Both the position numbers and the translations under genes were made by a program. Under the pieces are notes generated by a model. It searched no databases and was not told the DNA's origin. It saw only the letters and a list, made by a program, of their open reading frames with translations. A DNA stretch of 64,000 nt from Theobroma cacao (lineage: Eukaryota; Streptophyta; Magnoliopsida; Malvales; Malvaceae), in NCBI RefSeq assembly GCF_000208745.1, contig NC_030853.1, forward strand, positions 25,535,744 to 25,599,743. Direction: 5' to 3'. This document shows, in pieces, positions 1-13,298 of the stretch; the first letter of the stretch is position 1; every line of letters starts with the position of its first letter.

Positions 1-67
1 GATATCATTTCTTTTCCCCAAATTTTTACGAGTTTCAGTTGAATTACCAAATAGCAAAAGTTGATAC

Positions 68-3000
68 CTTCGTATAGCCATTAAGATTGACAAGAATTTG
101 TATTTTATCCTCATTTATCATCTTTGCAATGATGTCAGAGGACATGGATGATACATCTATGAAGTGCTCTGCTTCAGACTGGATACGCAACCTCCATTCT
201 GTTCCATCATTTGGACTCAATGCATAGCAGAATACCTGCAAACATATATTCTTAGTTCTAGCATGTATTGATAAAACATAAGAAAAAATTTGAAAAGCCA
301 AATCAAAATTAGGGTCATACGAGAGCAGATCAATTTTCAAACCTCAACATTTTCTCTATTGTGCATGCCAAAGACTGAGCCCATGAGATGAGATAGGGGA
401 TGGTTGCCAAAATCACTACTCACATATCTGAAAACACAGTTCAAAATAAAGGACCAGAGAGAAAGAAAAATTACAGATTTACAGCAACAGAGAGAGATCT
501 TAAAACGTACCCCACCCTTAAGCGTCCATTCCCATTCTCACTCTTCACAGGGAAGGGTGCAGGATAGTTGAAACGAGCAAGTGAATAACGAGATGCAATA
601 ACAGAGCAGTGTGCCGCATATTTACGACTATTAAAAGGAAAAAGAAATCAATCAGAAATCAAATTTGTACAGTTCAAAATGTTATTAAATCCACAAACTT
701 CACCCAGCTTGCCTGATATCTAGTGCAAGCACTGGATCAATTGGATAGGCTATTGCATGGAAAGGCTGCACGCTAGGAATAACAGACATCTGAAGGATAA
801 AATGAAAGCTGTCAATGCTTCTATGTGATAAATCAACTAGGAAGGGAACTCAAAGCCAGACAAAAAGCCAAAGAAATGGAAGTATTGCTTATAGCAGATT
901 GAGTATGAACCTTAATCTGTCTCCTGAGTATGCCTTCAACCTCAATAAATTTATTCTCTCGATCCTCCCAGTCACAAACACACTGACCAAGAGAATATAA
1001 TATTTATTAATTGCAAACAAACAAAAAACATCAATTGAGTTAGCCTAGGAAGCTATATCTCTATGGTGAAATATATGGACTGTTCAACCTTAAGTTTATT
1101 GATACACAGTAAACATATAAAAATGCACCTCTGGAATTTTTTTTTTTTTTGGTCATTTCACATTATCCAGGAACCATTTAATCAAATACCAACAGCCTAA
1201 AAAACATAACAAAAACAAAGCAAGATACTAGGCATAAAGTGTCTTGATCATGAACTAGGGTTTATTTTAAACCCCCCATTTCCCCATACTTTTAAATGGA
1301 AAGTACTAGATTATTACTTCCTACAACTTTAAAGACTTGGGAAAGAAAAAGTTGGGAGGTAGAAGGAATGCTCTTTAATCAACAAAACTTGTTGCTGAGC
1401 ATGCTCAAGTACACTATCTGCCAATTCCAAATAAGGGCCAATAGGAATTATTCCCAATTTGTTATAATGTTCACTTAAGTTATCACTATCACCAACACGT
1501 GAGATTACAAAAAACATTACCATCTGCAAAAACGTTCAAGATTTTGCTAGCATATAATTTCTTTCATTTAGACGCTCCACAAAAAACAAGGAAAAATTTT
1601 CTATCAACTTAAATTTAACTCTAAAAATTGAAACACATATTCACATGCTCTCTTTGAAGAGGAATCATGATGAATGATTAGTCAAGTTGTAATTTTGCAC
1701 GTACAAGACGATGCACTATGACACAAACCTAAGATTGCCACTTATGGCTCAAACTTGAACTAATCCTCATTTTGAAACACATATTCACATGCTTTCTTGG
1801 GACTCAAGGTGCATCGCTAGTTCTCAGGGAGATGCATGGACCTCATATTGTTTCAACTTTATTGGTACAAGATACCCACTTAATCTGAACAATAAAAGAT
1901 TTCTTGAAGAATATATCGACTAAATTAATTTACCTACATTTCAGTGACCACATCAGGTAAGCTAGAGTTGAAAGACAATTTAGATAGGATCGATGTCCTT
2001 AACAGAAAACAGCATCAGCATCATTCTCTACTCCAACAAGTTTCATGATCTAGAAATTATCTACATCTAAGATGCTGAAAATCAAGCTACACTGGAACTG
2101 CAGATGTGTCCTAATTTCATTCCTTTCTGTTGGTCCATACCTGTAATGTATGTAGAAGGTTACAGGTTGCTTCTGGAAAATCAGGGCGAAGAGCCAGTGC
2201 TTGCTTGTAGCTTTTTATTGCAGCCTCAACATGTCCACTGCAAAATGTTGGAAAGCACAAACATTGACACAATAAGATTTACATAGAGGAGAAAATAGCT
2301 GCATTTAAGTATCAAATACCTGTCCTTATAAGCCGAAGCCAAATTTGCATGAGCTTCAGCCATGGCTGGCCTAATGTTAATAGCTCGTATGTAATCTTGA
2401 ATGGCTTCATTTACTCTTCCACTCTCCTTATATGTGTTCCCCCGGTTGACAAGTGCATCAGCGGCCATAGGATCAATACGCAGAACTTCATTGTAACAAG
2501 ATATAGCATCTGAGAGATTGCCCTGTAAAGGAAGAGATAAAAAAAAGTATAACCCCGCATCAGCATTGTGTATAAAAGTGACTGTGCAAGAAAGAAGATA
2601 CACCTACCTGCTGTTTGTAAATGATTGCTAAATTGTTGAAAGGAGCAGAAAGTCCTGTTGTCACAGATAAAGTTGCCTTGTAGCATGAAGCAGCAGCAGT
2701 CAACATATTCCTACAATTAAAAATCATTATCTCACAAGGGAATCCTATTAAAACTCCAACCAACCAGAATGATTTAACAAAAGCATAATTGGTGCAGTAC
2801 AAACCATTCCATATATATATTCCCAAGGTTTGTAAGTGCCTGAGGATGGTTAGGTTGCAAGGCAAGACATTGCTTCATTAAACAACAGAAATACAATTAG
2901 AATGATGTGTGAAATATATGGAAAAACATGATAAAGAAAGCAATCAATAGGACAGCAGAACAGGGTAGATAACACAAGCCTACCCTATAGCATTGTGTTG

Positions 3001-4934
3001 CTTCATCAACTCTTCCAGCATCTTTCAAAGCATTACCCTGATGTTAACATGTCAAGTAAGACCCACATTAGAAATCAAAAAGAATTAATAGTACTAAATT
3101 GGCAACCAATATAAAAAAATAATAGGACCAACCAAATTGTTATATGCCTCCAAAAATCCTGAGTCAAGAGCAATTGCTCTCCTATAATTGAGAATTGCCA
3201 TATCCAGGTTACGCTGTTCGTAATAAATACTTGCCAAATTGCCTGCAGAAAGGTATTTATGCAAAACATCATTAGTCATAAATCAGAGAACATTGTGTAA
3301 TGACACACACACTACAGCAACTTCTCTACGTCCTTTAAAGACTTGCAAAAGCCAGTTGAAATGTGCAGCTCTTAATTTGCCACTATTCAATTATTAGAGA
3401 CATGTTGGCCAAAAGACAATTACGAGAGACGAGCTTGAGCAGGCACTGTATTGATGATAGAGTTCTTAATTGAATGATAGAAAGCCGAGGTTCTCTTCTA
3501 CTTGTATACTACTCAGATTTTCAGAGTTAAAGACTGTTTTTTCAGTTTCAATTTAGATCAGCATAAACTGATCAGTGGATGTAAGTAATATACTGGCTTC
3601 TTTCAATTTTTTGTAGTCAACATACTTCTTGCAATCAGGGTTCACAATCCACAATTTCCTTCATTCAAGCACTCTAATCCTTCAACTAATTGCAAGTCCT
3701 TGTTGTAGTTAACTTTCCAGAAAATTACATGCCAGAGATTGTATTCTGCAATCAACCATATGCATTATGTATAAGGAAAATCTAGGTATCTCTTAAGAGT
3801 CCCTAAGTTTTGGCACTATTTTGGAACAGTAGACAACCCCATTTGTCCCTATAAATGACCTAAACAAAGCAAATTTCAACATTAACAGGTTGCTATTTAT
3901 GGCTTCCAAAACCGTCTCATAATTCAGTTTTCTACTTTCAATTAAGTGCAAATCTTGTTCTTTGCTAATTCAAATATTAAACTCCATCTACTGACAACCT
4001 CTAAATAACAAATCAGCTATCTCTAAAGCCTAAAAAAACCTCTACAGAGCTGTTCAACATCATGTTCGTTTAAAGATGTTGACTTTAATCAGATGAATTT
4101 ACTTTTCTGCAGAGAACCTTTATAATGCCTACACTTTTCAGTAGTTGCGTTAATATTCAATGAAAGAATGTCCAGCAATTAAGCACTAAAATCTCATCAC
4201 CAAAAGTTTAAAACCCACTGACATGTTGAGAGGACCAGCTATGCTGAAGATGCATAAGTGTAATCTTAAGAGTCAATACTGTAGGACAGTCTTATACAAA
4301 CTGTATTATGACTTACCATAGGCCATAGCATAATCCGGTCGGACCTGAAGAGCACGCTGATAGCATACAATAGCCTCTTGAGGCATTCCCAGAGCCTGGA
4401 AAAGGCAAAAGAACGTGTTTTTCTCCAGATACCTGTCCTGGCATTGCAGCTACCTGACCTTACTTGCATAATAGATGATAGCTTACCTTATAAACATTTC
4501 CAAGGTTTAGGTAGGCATCAAAAAATGTTGGTTTAAGTCTCACTGCTTCCTGTAAATTAATAAGCTTACTAAATCAAAATCAGCTAAAAGAGCAACAGCA
4601 AATAGGGGGATTACATCCAACAAAGAATTTGCAAAGAAGATCTACAACTTTCACTGCAGAATGACTTGGCTTATTGCATATACACATGCCTATCCAAAAA
4701 CAATGTTAGTAATCAAACTAACTCGATATTCAATCTGGTACCTGAACAAAACATTTTGAGAAATGCGGTACCTAGATTATGTTGTTTTTAATCAATTTAC
4801 TCCTTTATCTGAAATTTTTAGCTTGAGGTGCCAATAAGTCACTAAACCAATCATTTAGCAAGACTTGCAGATTATTTTGAACAAATTATTTCACAGCTAA
4901 GTTCGGAAAAGTCATTCTCTTTTCTATTTTTATG

Positions 4935-5014
<80 letters not shown>

Positions 5015-8000
5015 TTTTCTGCTTAAAAGCAGAAAACTCTATTCTTTTTGGAGAATAATCAACCACCATTGTTCCAAGATTAGAGTTTTTAGGCCTCAAC
5101 TTTAACTGAACAAGTTAATTTTGTTTCTAGCTAGTAAAATTATGTGATTGATATTATTAAACCATAGATGCACTTTGAATACAACCAAACAAAAAAAAAA
5201 ATACAAAAGAAACTTGATTTCCTTTCTGAGTTTTTTTTTCTCCTTTTGCTTACAAGATCTATGTCTGCTATCTTTTTGTTTCATCCTGATTACACCATCC
5301 TCTAATTTTTCTTAAAGAACCACTTGCTTTCTCTTTGATCCCCTACCTGAGCTCTTAGTCTTTTGTTATCTAGATTCAGTTCCAATCTTGCAAATAGTAG
5401 GTAAAAACGCTGGCCAAGTCAAAAGGCAAGTGATAATGACTCTCATTTCCAGATTGACCTTAATTCTGAATCCTAAACTCAATCCTGAGTAAGGTGGGCT
5501 GATTTTTTGTTTCTTGCACAAGGATCAGAATCTATTCTAAAGCCCAGAATAAGAAGCTACAGATCCAATCATTATCCTAATGATATTTTTTCCCCCATTG
5601 TGATGCTGTCTCTTTTGCTTTATGCTTATGCGGTTGAAAATTTTCAAAACGTCGATGAAGCAATTAGAATTTTTCAACTGATATAAAACTTGGTAGCCAT
5701 TATCTATATGGACAGATCACAACTCTACCAGCTGCTTGGATTGTAAAAGTATAAATTACACAAAAAAATATGAAAGGGTTGTAACAATTATTTTCTTTTA
5801 TGAGCTGCAACAATCACTAATTCTTACAGTAGTGATGTGTAGGCACATATTCATATACGCACATGAGCCGACACAAACATGCATACTATGTTGCTAAGAA
5901 AGCACATTCAACTGGTACCAATCATTAAAATATGGAACACATACCTTATAGTATTGAAGTGCCCTGTTAAGATCCCCAGCTTCCATGAAAAGCCCAGCAA
6001 GATTAGACCATGCAATTGCGAAATTGGGTTGTATACGAAGAGCCTCAAGGTAGCAACTGTAAGCCTATAAGTGGAATTAATTGAAGGATTAGACAGGAGA
6101 TAAAGAACAAACCAAACAACATAAGTCATGCACGACACTGCTCTGCACTGTTGACATCCAAGAAACAAAAGAAAAGTGCACAAGATAAACAGATTAACAC
6201 AAAAGAGTGGAAATTTCCAAAAGGCCTTAAAAATCTACTTCATGTCAGCTAGGGTTCCAAGCATTTCAATCTTTCAACAGGCAGGACCAACTCACAATGA
6301 CCAACAAAAAATCAGTAGTGGCATCACACCTTTTAACATGAACCTAAAAACGATCTAAATCTTTCTCAAGAAAGAGTCCTACTTCCTGTAGCAAGAACTT
6401 GCACCCAAATCAGTTCAGGAGTTCAATAAGAATTACTTAATTGGAAAAAGCTGCAAACAGCACTACACTGCATTCCAAGCAACATGAATAGGTAATTATA
6501 TATTGAAATAAAATTTCTGTAGCAGATATGACTTCAAACTCCTTAAACCAGCATGGAAGTCTAAACAAAATTGACAGAAGAGTTTAATACTCATGATCAA
6601 GTCATATGATATTTAGTTTATTACCCAGACAGCCACCACTCAACAAAAACCAAGATGTGAAATATAGGCCAGACACTAAGCAGCTTGAGCACCTCAAAAT
6701 AAACAGCATCAAACTAAAAATGACAGGGAAAGAGATGATATGATCAAGATGATTTGAGCTCGCCTTACCTCTTGCACAAAACCTTGAATTTTCATTAAAT
6801 TGCCAAGGTTACTATGAGCATCAACCTGCATCAATAAGCAAAACTCCATAGCAATCTCAAAGAATCTTCAGCTGTTTATGAGGAAAGAGGACAGAGAAAA
6901 AACAAATAAGGATGTACCAAACGGGGATTTAATGCAAGCGCCTGGCGACAACACTGGGCTGCCTCATTAAGCCTCCCTTTCCGCATGTATGCACTAGCTA
7001 GATTTGACCATGCATCAGCAAAATTCGGTCGAAGCTTCAAAATGAAAATTCAAACCAACAGTGAAAAACTCACTAAGGGTAACCAATAGCAAACACTACC
7101 ATTATGCAATAAAAGCCTTGCTCATGAGATTGCTGATCTTAGCTATTCTAAAGAAATTTTGAGGGCTAATGACAAACAAATAAGTTCAGCAACATTTGAT
7201 CCATTAAGTTTTACATGACATAATAGTTGATAATATTACAGCGTACTTTCAACCGTTAATAAAATTCACTCATCGATATATGTAAAAGTTTATGAATCAT
7301 ACATACTTTTTATCAGTTCAAATAAGAAAAATAAAAAAACAAACTACCTATTCTATCAACCAAATCAACATTTAAAAGAGAGGGATGATGCACCAATAGC
7401 TTGTTACATAAATTTTATGATCTTAACCTCTTTGGAAGAAAAAGGCAAAAGCCATGGCTCTTTCATCAAATGAAGAAGTTCTTTTGGTCCCAAGGAAAGT
7501 GACCTTTGTATTAGGATGTTATTAATAAAAGAGATTTATCAATTTTAATTAGGCCACCCAAAAGCACTGTAAACATATCTTATTAATGATTGAAAGAAAA
7601 AAAGATAAAGATAAAACTCTAGAATGCCCCATATAATCAATCTTATGCTCGTAGCCACAATTCAAAAACAAGTAAGCATAATTGAGAAGTAAATATGCAC
7701 ACGTTTTATCAGTTGCTCCCCCATGGTCAATGACATGCATTACAAATTACAATAATCTATTTACAATTAAACAACTAATGACAATCCAAACCCGAACATC
7801 TTCTTGTCCCATTCTAAACCATAAGTTGTTCCTCAGTAATCAAAAGAAAATGTAAATATTTACATATAAGTTTTATAAAAAGCACAACAATAATTGGGCT
7901 TTGGTATACTAGTTTTGATGATATTACTTCTTCGAAATGTAACAGTATCTTAATAACAACTTCTCCTACAAGTTATATCCACGTACAAAGAGTTACAAAT

Positions 8001-11000
8001 GAACTTTTTGCTATTTATACAGACTTAAGATCCAGATGTCCTGGTTTGTCAATCCAAAAAATGGTTGGCTTAAAAAAGAACTGACCAAAACTGCACTTGG
8101 ACACCAGAAAAGGCTATCCAAGTTGTCCTTTTACCCCAAATATAATGAAGTCAGTCAGAAGAATTGCACCTGAGACTACTGTCAAAGGCTAAAACAAGGT
8201 AGTTCTACAAATCTAGGCCACATAACATAAAAACCACTAAAAGCATCTATTCACCCTCTTTCCCAAAGGGATTTCCACATGTATGCATACATATAAATAA
8301 ATGGACCATTGATAGGTTGCTTTCCCATGATGAAATCTCAGAAGAAAGTTTCAGATATATTCTCTTGGTCCTGGTATGATAATATAAAGGTTCTAAATGC
8401 TATAAACAATTCCTCTTACCACAACATGATAACTGCCAGTTACCACATTATTTTGTTATCAAAGCTCGGGAAAAATTAAATCTAAAGTGGAACTGATAAA
8501 AGACAGATGAAAATAAAAATAAAAATAAAAAGAACCAAGATTTTGAATATTAAATTCTTATTTCAAAATGCTTCCAATTAGAAAAGATAATGAACGCATG
8601 ATGAGGCCACTGAAGCAAACACGTTAACCGCTGAATACTGACCTCGATAGCAAACAAATAATACCGGATTGCAGCATCAATATTGCCTTTCTCCTGCAGC
8701 AGAAAAAATTAGTAACACATATACCACCCGCAAAGGACAACAAATTGAAAAGTAGCTACAATCACTCAGAAAATACCTTCCAAGCATTTGCCATATTTCC
8801 ATAGCACTCAGCAAATTGTGGATCAATTCTAAGAGCTTCTTCATTCTTTGCAATGCATTGATCATAATTATGCAACTGAAAGAAACAAAGTGTTCACTAT
8901 CAGAAGCATTTAAAGCTCCTCCCTAATCGAAATAAAGCATTTTCAAAATCTATTTAAAAGCTAAAACGAAAATTTTTTTCATGATAAAAAAAGAACACCA
9001 GAAAATTTCGGAACAAGGGGTGCAGCCTGCAGAGTTAATAGTTAAAGAAATTACCAGAAAAATTCAACCATTCATGGCAATAAATCATATGAGCAAATAT
9101 ATTTGTGGTGATAAGTACAAATAATACAAGACAGAAATAAAATAAAAAATAAAAAACAAAAAACTTGTGAAACAACCTGATAATGAATTGCACCCAGGAG
9201 AAGCAAATTATCAGTACGATGTGGGTTCCTCTCATAGACTGCATTGCTGTGTTCTAAAGCATGCTTGTAGTTCCCAGCCTTGTACTTTTGATGAGCAAGG
9301 GCCATGAGTGTGTCATCATCAACTGAAATGCATAAAAGAGATTCCTTCAGTACTCCTAAAAAAAGAACACACCTCCCTACCTCAATTACACTTCACTCAA
9401 AAAATGTGAGAAAGAAAAAAAGACAAGGAGTCAAAAAAAAAAAATTGAAATGTTAGCAAGTTCTTCCAGATAGACATGAAGATTGCAGTCGCCACACCCT
9501 CAAGCAGAATGAAATGATGTCAATGGCGCATGGCACACTCTAGGCACCAGGACCCTTACGTCGCCTGAGGCGCAAAGCACAAAAAAAGCACTCTCCCAAG
9601 TGAAGCAGTGCAGTAACTTTTCAAAGCACTGTATTTAATAAGCTTTAAATTCATGATTTTGCTAATAGAACATTGAGGAGTTGACTCCATTCCATTGTTT
9701 ATGTGTTCCAAAGATTAATAATTATCATAATTAACTAAAGACATCATAATTCTAGTAAAGAGAGCTAAAATTATCCTTTCTGACAATTAAAAGAAAATAT
9801 GATAAAAGTAATCAAAACTAAAGAAACCAATGTACATTTAATTCAGGACGTCAGTCACACTTTTTTTTGGCTTTTTCCTTAAAAAAAGTGCACCTAGGCA
9901 CAAAAGGCATGTGCCCATAAAAGGCACCTCACCGAAGGTGTGCAAGGGCTTTACTTGATTTACACTGCACCTAGGATCATGCCTGGACAACAATGGCAGA
10001 ATCTATGTGCCACCAATTTAAGTCAACATTTTACTGCCAGTAGTAGACAGTATGTGGTAGCACATTTAGTTTACACTAGAAACCTGCCATGTCTGCCCCT
10101 GTTAACTTTCTTCTCCTCTAACCGCAGTATATGTCAACAAACAAGGTGAAAGACAAAAAGGTCCTCCCTTATCTTACTAGCATTATTTTAGCAATAGTCA
10201 ATTAATGACTTGTGTTATACTAAAGCACGTAGTTAATATATGCAATGGATGTGATTCTAATATTTGATCACTATCCTACCCAGGCCAAATGAGCTACCTT
10301 ATCATGGAATGACTAAATCTTCAACCACTAATCAACCTGAACCCTGAGACTTATACAGGTCCTGATTTAAATAAATCATTAGCGCCAAAAACTTATAAAG
10401 TTTCAGAATTTCCATATTTTGTAATTGGTTTAAATTAAAGACGTAGGATGGCGGTGATTCCATCATGAAAAGAGGCATCGCTTAAATTTGTGAACTGAAA
10501 AGAGCCCTATCTCACTATTCTGGCATCACATCTGTGTTCAACTTTCATTTTCTAATCGCTATTCTCTGTCATTCATCTAGTTCTTGCCACATGATAGGCT
10601 AGTCATGTTACCTTGTGAAATCTAAAAGTTATTTCTGGATAGAAATGTCCCCTATCCATTAAAAGCGGAAACAGGGGGTGCAATCTCTATAAGGCTAATT
10701 TTAACACAAGAATTCCTCAATTAATTGTACGAAAAGTGGAAGCTTGCCAGGGACAGCTGCATGAAAAGGCCCAATCTAATTGATGAACATAGAGTGTTTA
10801 ACTCAGGATGTCATTTCAAGATCAGGATATACAAGTTTCTAATTTCAAAAGACCATACCAACCATAGGTGGATTACACAACCATTGCTATAACAGAACCT
10901 ACATGAACATAAATATCTCTGTACATGTATCTGAAATAATAGCAGACCATTCACAAATCCTAAAACAGAAATAACTTTAAAAGAAAAACAGCCTAATTAA

Positions 11001-11704
11001 GTCTCTTCATCGTTGTTAATTTTACTACTTGCTTCCTAACAGTTACTAAACAGTAAAAGCAAATTCATCTTTGATTACAAATAAGCACATGGCTAAAATG
11101 CGACATACATTCACCTATAATTGTACCATCTAAATGTAAAATTAATCATTTTGCTATTCTCAAATTTTAAAGTTACAAAAAATATTATACTATTTTCTTT
11201 TGATATCTCTAAATACACGTTTATGTTTTCCTTTCAGAAGTGAAACACAAGTAGGCAAAAGTAATAGCCAACGGAAGAGTAAAATTATTTACAAATCGAA
11301 CGCCCAAAACCGAGAATTATTTTCTCTCCAGAATATTCTTTTAAGGGAAAATTTAGAAACACAATCACATGTAAATATATCAGTAAATCTTTTAACAGGA
11401 ATCTAAAAGAGTGACATTGAGGTCAAAACCCTAGAACTGGAAAACAAAATAAATTCCAAAAAGAAAAGCATGAAAAAATCGCACAAAATAAACCTTCATG
11501 GGAGTCCAAACCCTGAGAGGGCTTGAGATTAACCAAAGCAGAAGAAGAAGAAGCAGCAGCAACGGCGCCTCCAAAATCAGAGTGCAGACTCAGTGAGTCA
11601 TCGTTGTATGGAACCAATTGAACCTGTTGCTGCTGTAGTTGTTGTTGAAGCTGCTGGCTATGATGGTACTGTTGCAGCCGAGGATCGCTCTGCAAGGAGA
11701 GCAT
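68..11704 (-). CDS. SEC: SECRET AGENT O-GlcNAc transferase, 3' part missing
   Basis: Transfers N-acetylglucosamine from UDP-GlcNAc to Ser/Thr of nuclear and cytosolic proteins (plant SEC family). Twenty exons are readable on the minus strand: 11704-11494, 9322-9177, 8875-8777, 8693-8643, 7034-6918, 6825-6769, 6064-5945, 4549-4487, 4395-4317, 3242-3133, 3037-2984, 2872-2805, 2710-2608, 2522-2320, 2237-2141, 982-911, 789-713, 627-511, 427-343, 235-68. Phases all agree and give 699 residues. The N-terminus is Gln-rich (residues about 10-30), then about a dozen 34-residue TPRs (about 75-545, with motifs such as NLGN and [10 protein letters not shown]), then the start of the glycosyltransferase-41 part ([28 protein letters not shown]). 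The family is usually near 980 residues, so the UDP-binding C-terminal half lies off the left edge; the last donor seen is at 67-66. The start is the first ATG. SPINDLY is a weaker alternative; wording fits SEC. Confidence 0.93.
711..712 (-). other. GC splice donor (GC-AG intron) in SEC
   Basis: The donor after exon 17 reads AG|GCAAGC on the minus strand. Joining there to the acceptor before 627 gives an uninterrupted frame (LALDIS then RKYAAHC), as expected for the family. No in-frame GT donor is available nearby, because reading on meets a stop within five codons. Confidence 0.85.
983..2140 (-). other. SEC intron 15 (1158 bp)
   Basis: AT-rich intron with no coding similarity that I can see. 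It contains a poly-T run near 1139-1151. The open frames inside it are short and have no family resemblance. Confidence 0.7.
4550..5944 (-). other. SEC intron 7 (1395 bp)
   Basis: Large intron holding a compound microsatellite and otherwise AT-rich single-copy-looking DNA. No second gene is seen in either orientation. Confidence 0.7.
4937..5011. repeat. Compound (CT)n-(AT)n microsatellite
   Basis: About 16 CT units run directly into about 20 AT units inside SEC intron 7. It is a likely length-polymorphic marker, with no evidence of function. Confidence 0.95.
7035..8642 (-). other. SEC intron 4 (1608 bp)
   Basis: Long AT-rich intron. I see no recognisable mobile element or nested gene in it; the reading frames are short and compositionally random. 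Confidence 0.65.
9323..11493 (-). other. SEC intron 1 (2171 bp)
   Basis: First and longest intron, separating the Gln-rich N-terminal exon from the TPR exons. It carries a candidate inverted-repeat element near 9525-9990. The rest is AT-rich without coding signal. Confidence 0.7.
9525..9990. mobile_element. Candidate MITE-like inverted-repeat element in SEC intron 1
   Basis: Two GC-richer patches rich in CTAGGCAC, GGCGC and AAAAAAAGCAC-type words (about 9525-9615 and 9865-9985) are in roughly opposite orientation around an AT-rich core. The words stand out from the surrounding intron and recall short hAT-type non-autonomous elements. Ends and target duplication were not resolved. Confidence 0.35.
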
Positions 11705-13298
11705 TTTTCCCTGCTTGGATCACAAGAAAACCTATTTTTCTCTAGAAAAAGGAAAAGAAAGGGAGAGAAATTTTTGATTTTTTCTCGAGAAAATTCTGAT
11801 TTTAGGAGAACCCCCGCTTTTCCGTTGTACTGTCTCCTTACGTCTGTTATCAAAAGCGACTACTCAGACCGTTAAACGTCGAGCTTCTTTTTGTTCGGTA
11901 TTTATCACGTGTGACCTATCTTCACTCATTGTTAGACTGGATATCCCATGGATTGTCACCCACGTGGCGGATGATGATATCCTGCATATCTAAAGAGGTA
12001 ATTGGTGATTTCGAGAAGGGGTTTGGTGTTTTGTGACAATAGAATGGGTTGTAGGGGATTTGAAGTTGTCCAGCGTTTTGGGTAAAAGCACACGCGTGTT
12101 GGAGGTACACTTGTCGAAAGACTCGTGCATGGACATGGAGTGGATAATTACACTCGTTAGGTCATCTGAGAAAATCTGCCGGGCAAAGAGTCCAGTACTC
12201 ATGGGCCGACGGGCCGGATAGGATCCAGCATGGCCCATCTGCCTTTAGGACTTGATTATTCATCCCAACACCACCTTAGCAATATTATAAACCTTTTTTT
12301 TTAAATAAAAAAAAATTAAACTTTACTCTTTAAATAAGGATGTCTTCAACTAAAAATTAAAGTATGAAAAACACCTGCAAAAATATTTTGGAAGATTTTG
12401 CATCTATCGTTTGTAATCAAGCCTATAAAAATTATATACCTGATAATGGGCAAATGGTAAATACTAAATAATCCGAAAATAGGAATGATGCAAATAGAAT
12501 ATCGAAAAAATATGGCTTTTGAAATCGATTTTCATTTCTAAATCTTGCCATACTTGGTGTTTGGTCCCTTCTTTACGATAACATTATCCTTGCAAGAATT
12601 GTTGCTTGTGTAACCTTCATAAGGAAAACATGCCCAGGCGATTATGCAAGCAATGCAAGCATTCACCTTTGGGCGTCCGGACTTGTTGAGGCCTTCAGGG
12701 TAGATTCACCGCCGATTGTGAACATAGAGCAACTTCAATATCTTAATACAATGAGATGTCAAGTTACAATGTCAATCACATGAAACTACATTCTTTCAAA
12801 TGAAGAGGAAACATTTTCCTCAAGATAAACCACAATGTCATATCCTCAAATTCGGATGTTAGGCTAGCACCACAATTTATATATCTAGTACAGTTATCAT
12901 CTTTGACTTGAACATCTTATACATGATTTCTACTTATGTTCAACTGCAAATACAACATGCACCCAAGGCACGAAGCTTACATAACCACGTGATCCACAAG
13001 GGGATCTGACCATTTTTGCCATGTTAAGATTGTGATCATGGAGAGTATCAGACAGAGGCAAACCAAAATAACCAGCAATCTGCAAACCTGCTTAGAGTTC
13101 AAAGAAACAAGATTTCTTTATTAGATGCATTAGAAGAACTTCATCATACATGACCTTTCACACTTAACTGATTAGCACTATCTTAAGCTTTACTATTAAT
13201 TTTAGGACAAGCACTCTGCCTTCACTCTTCTATAACATTGAGAAGGAAAAAAGGGGAAAGGGATCCAGGAGAATAAAGGGGGATTGGGGCAAATGCTA
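11705..13298. other. Intergenic: SEC promoter side and FKBP62 3' side
   Basis: Contains the SEC 5' leader and promoter (immediately after 11704, transcribed leftward) and the 3' flank of the FKBP gene. No open frame resembles a protein family on either strand. 12280-12520 is AT-rich; 12600-12720 is GC-richer but unassigned. Confidence 0.6.
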
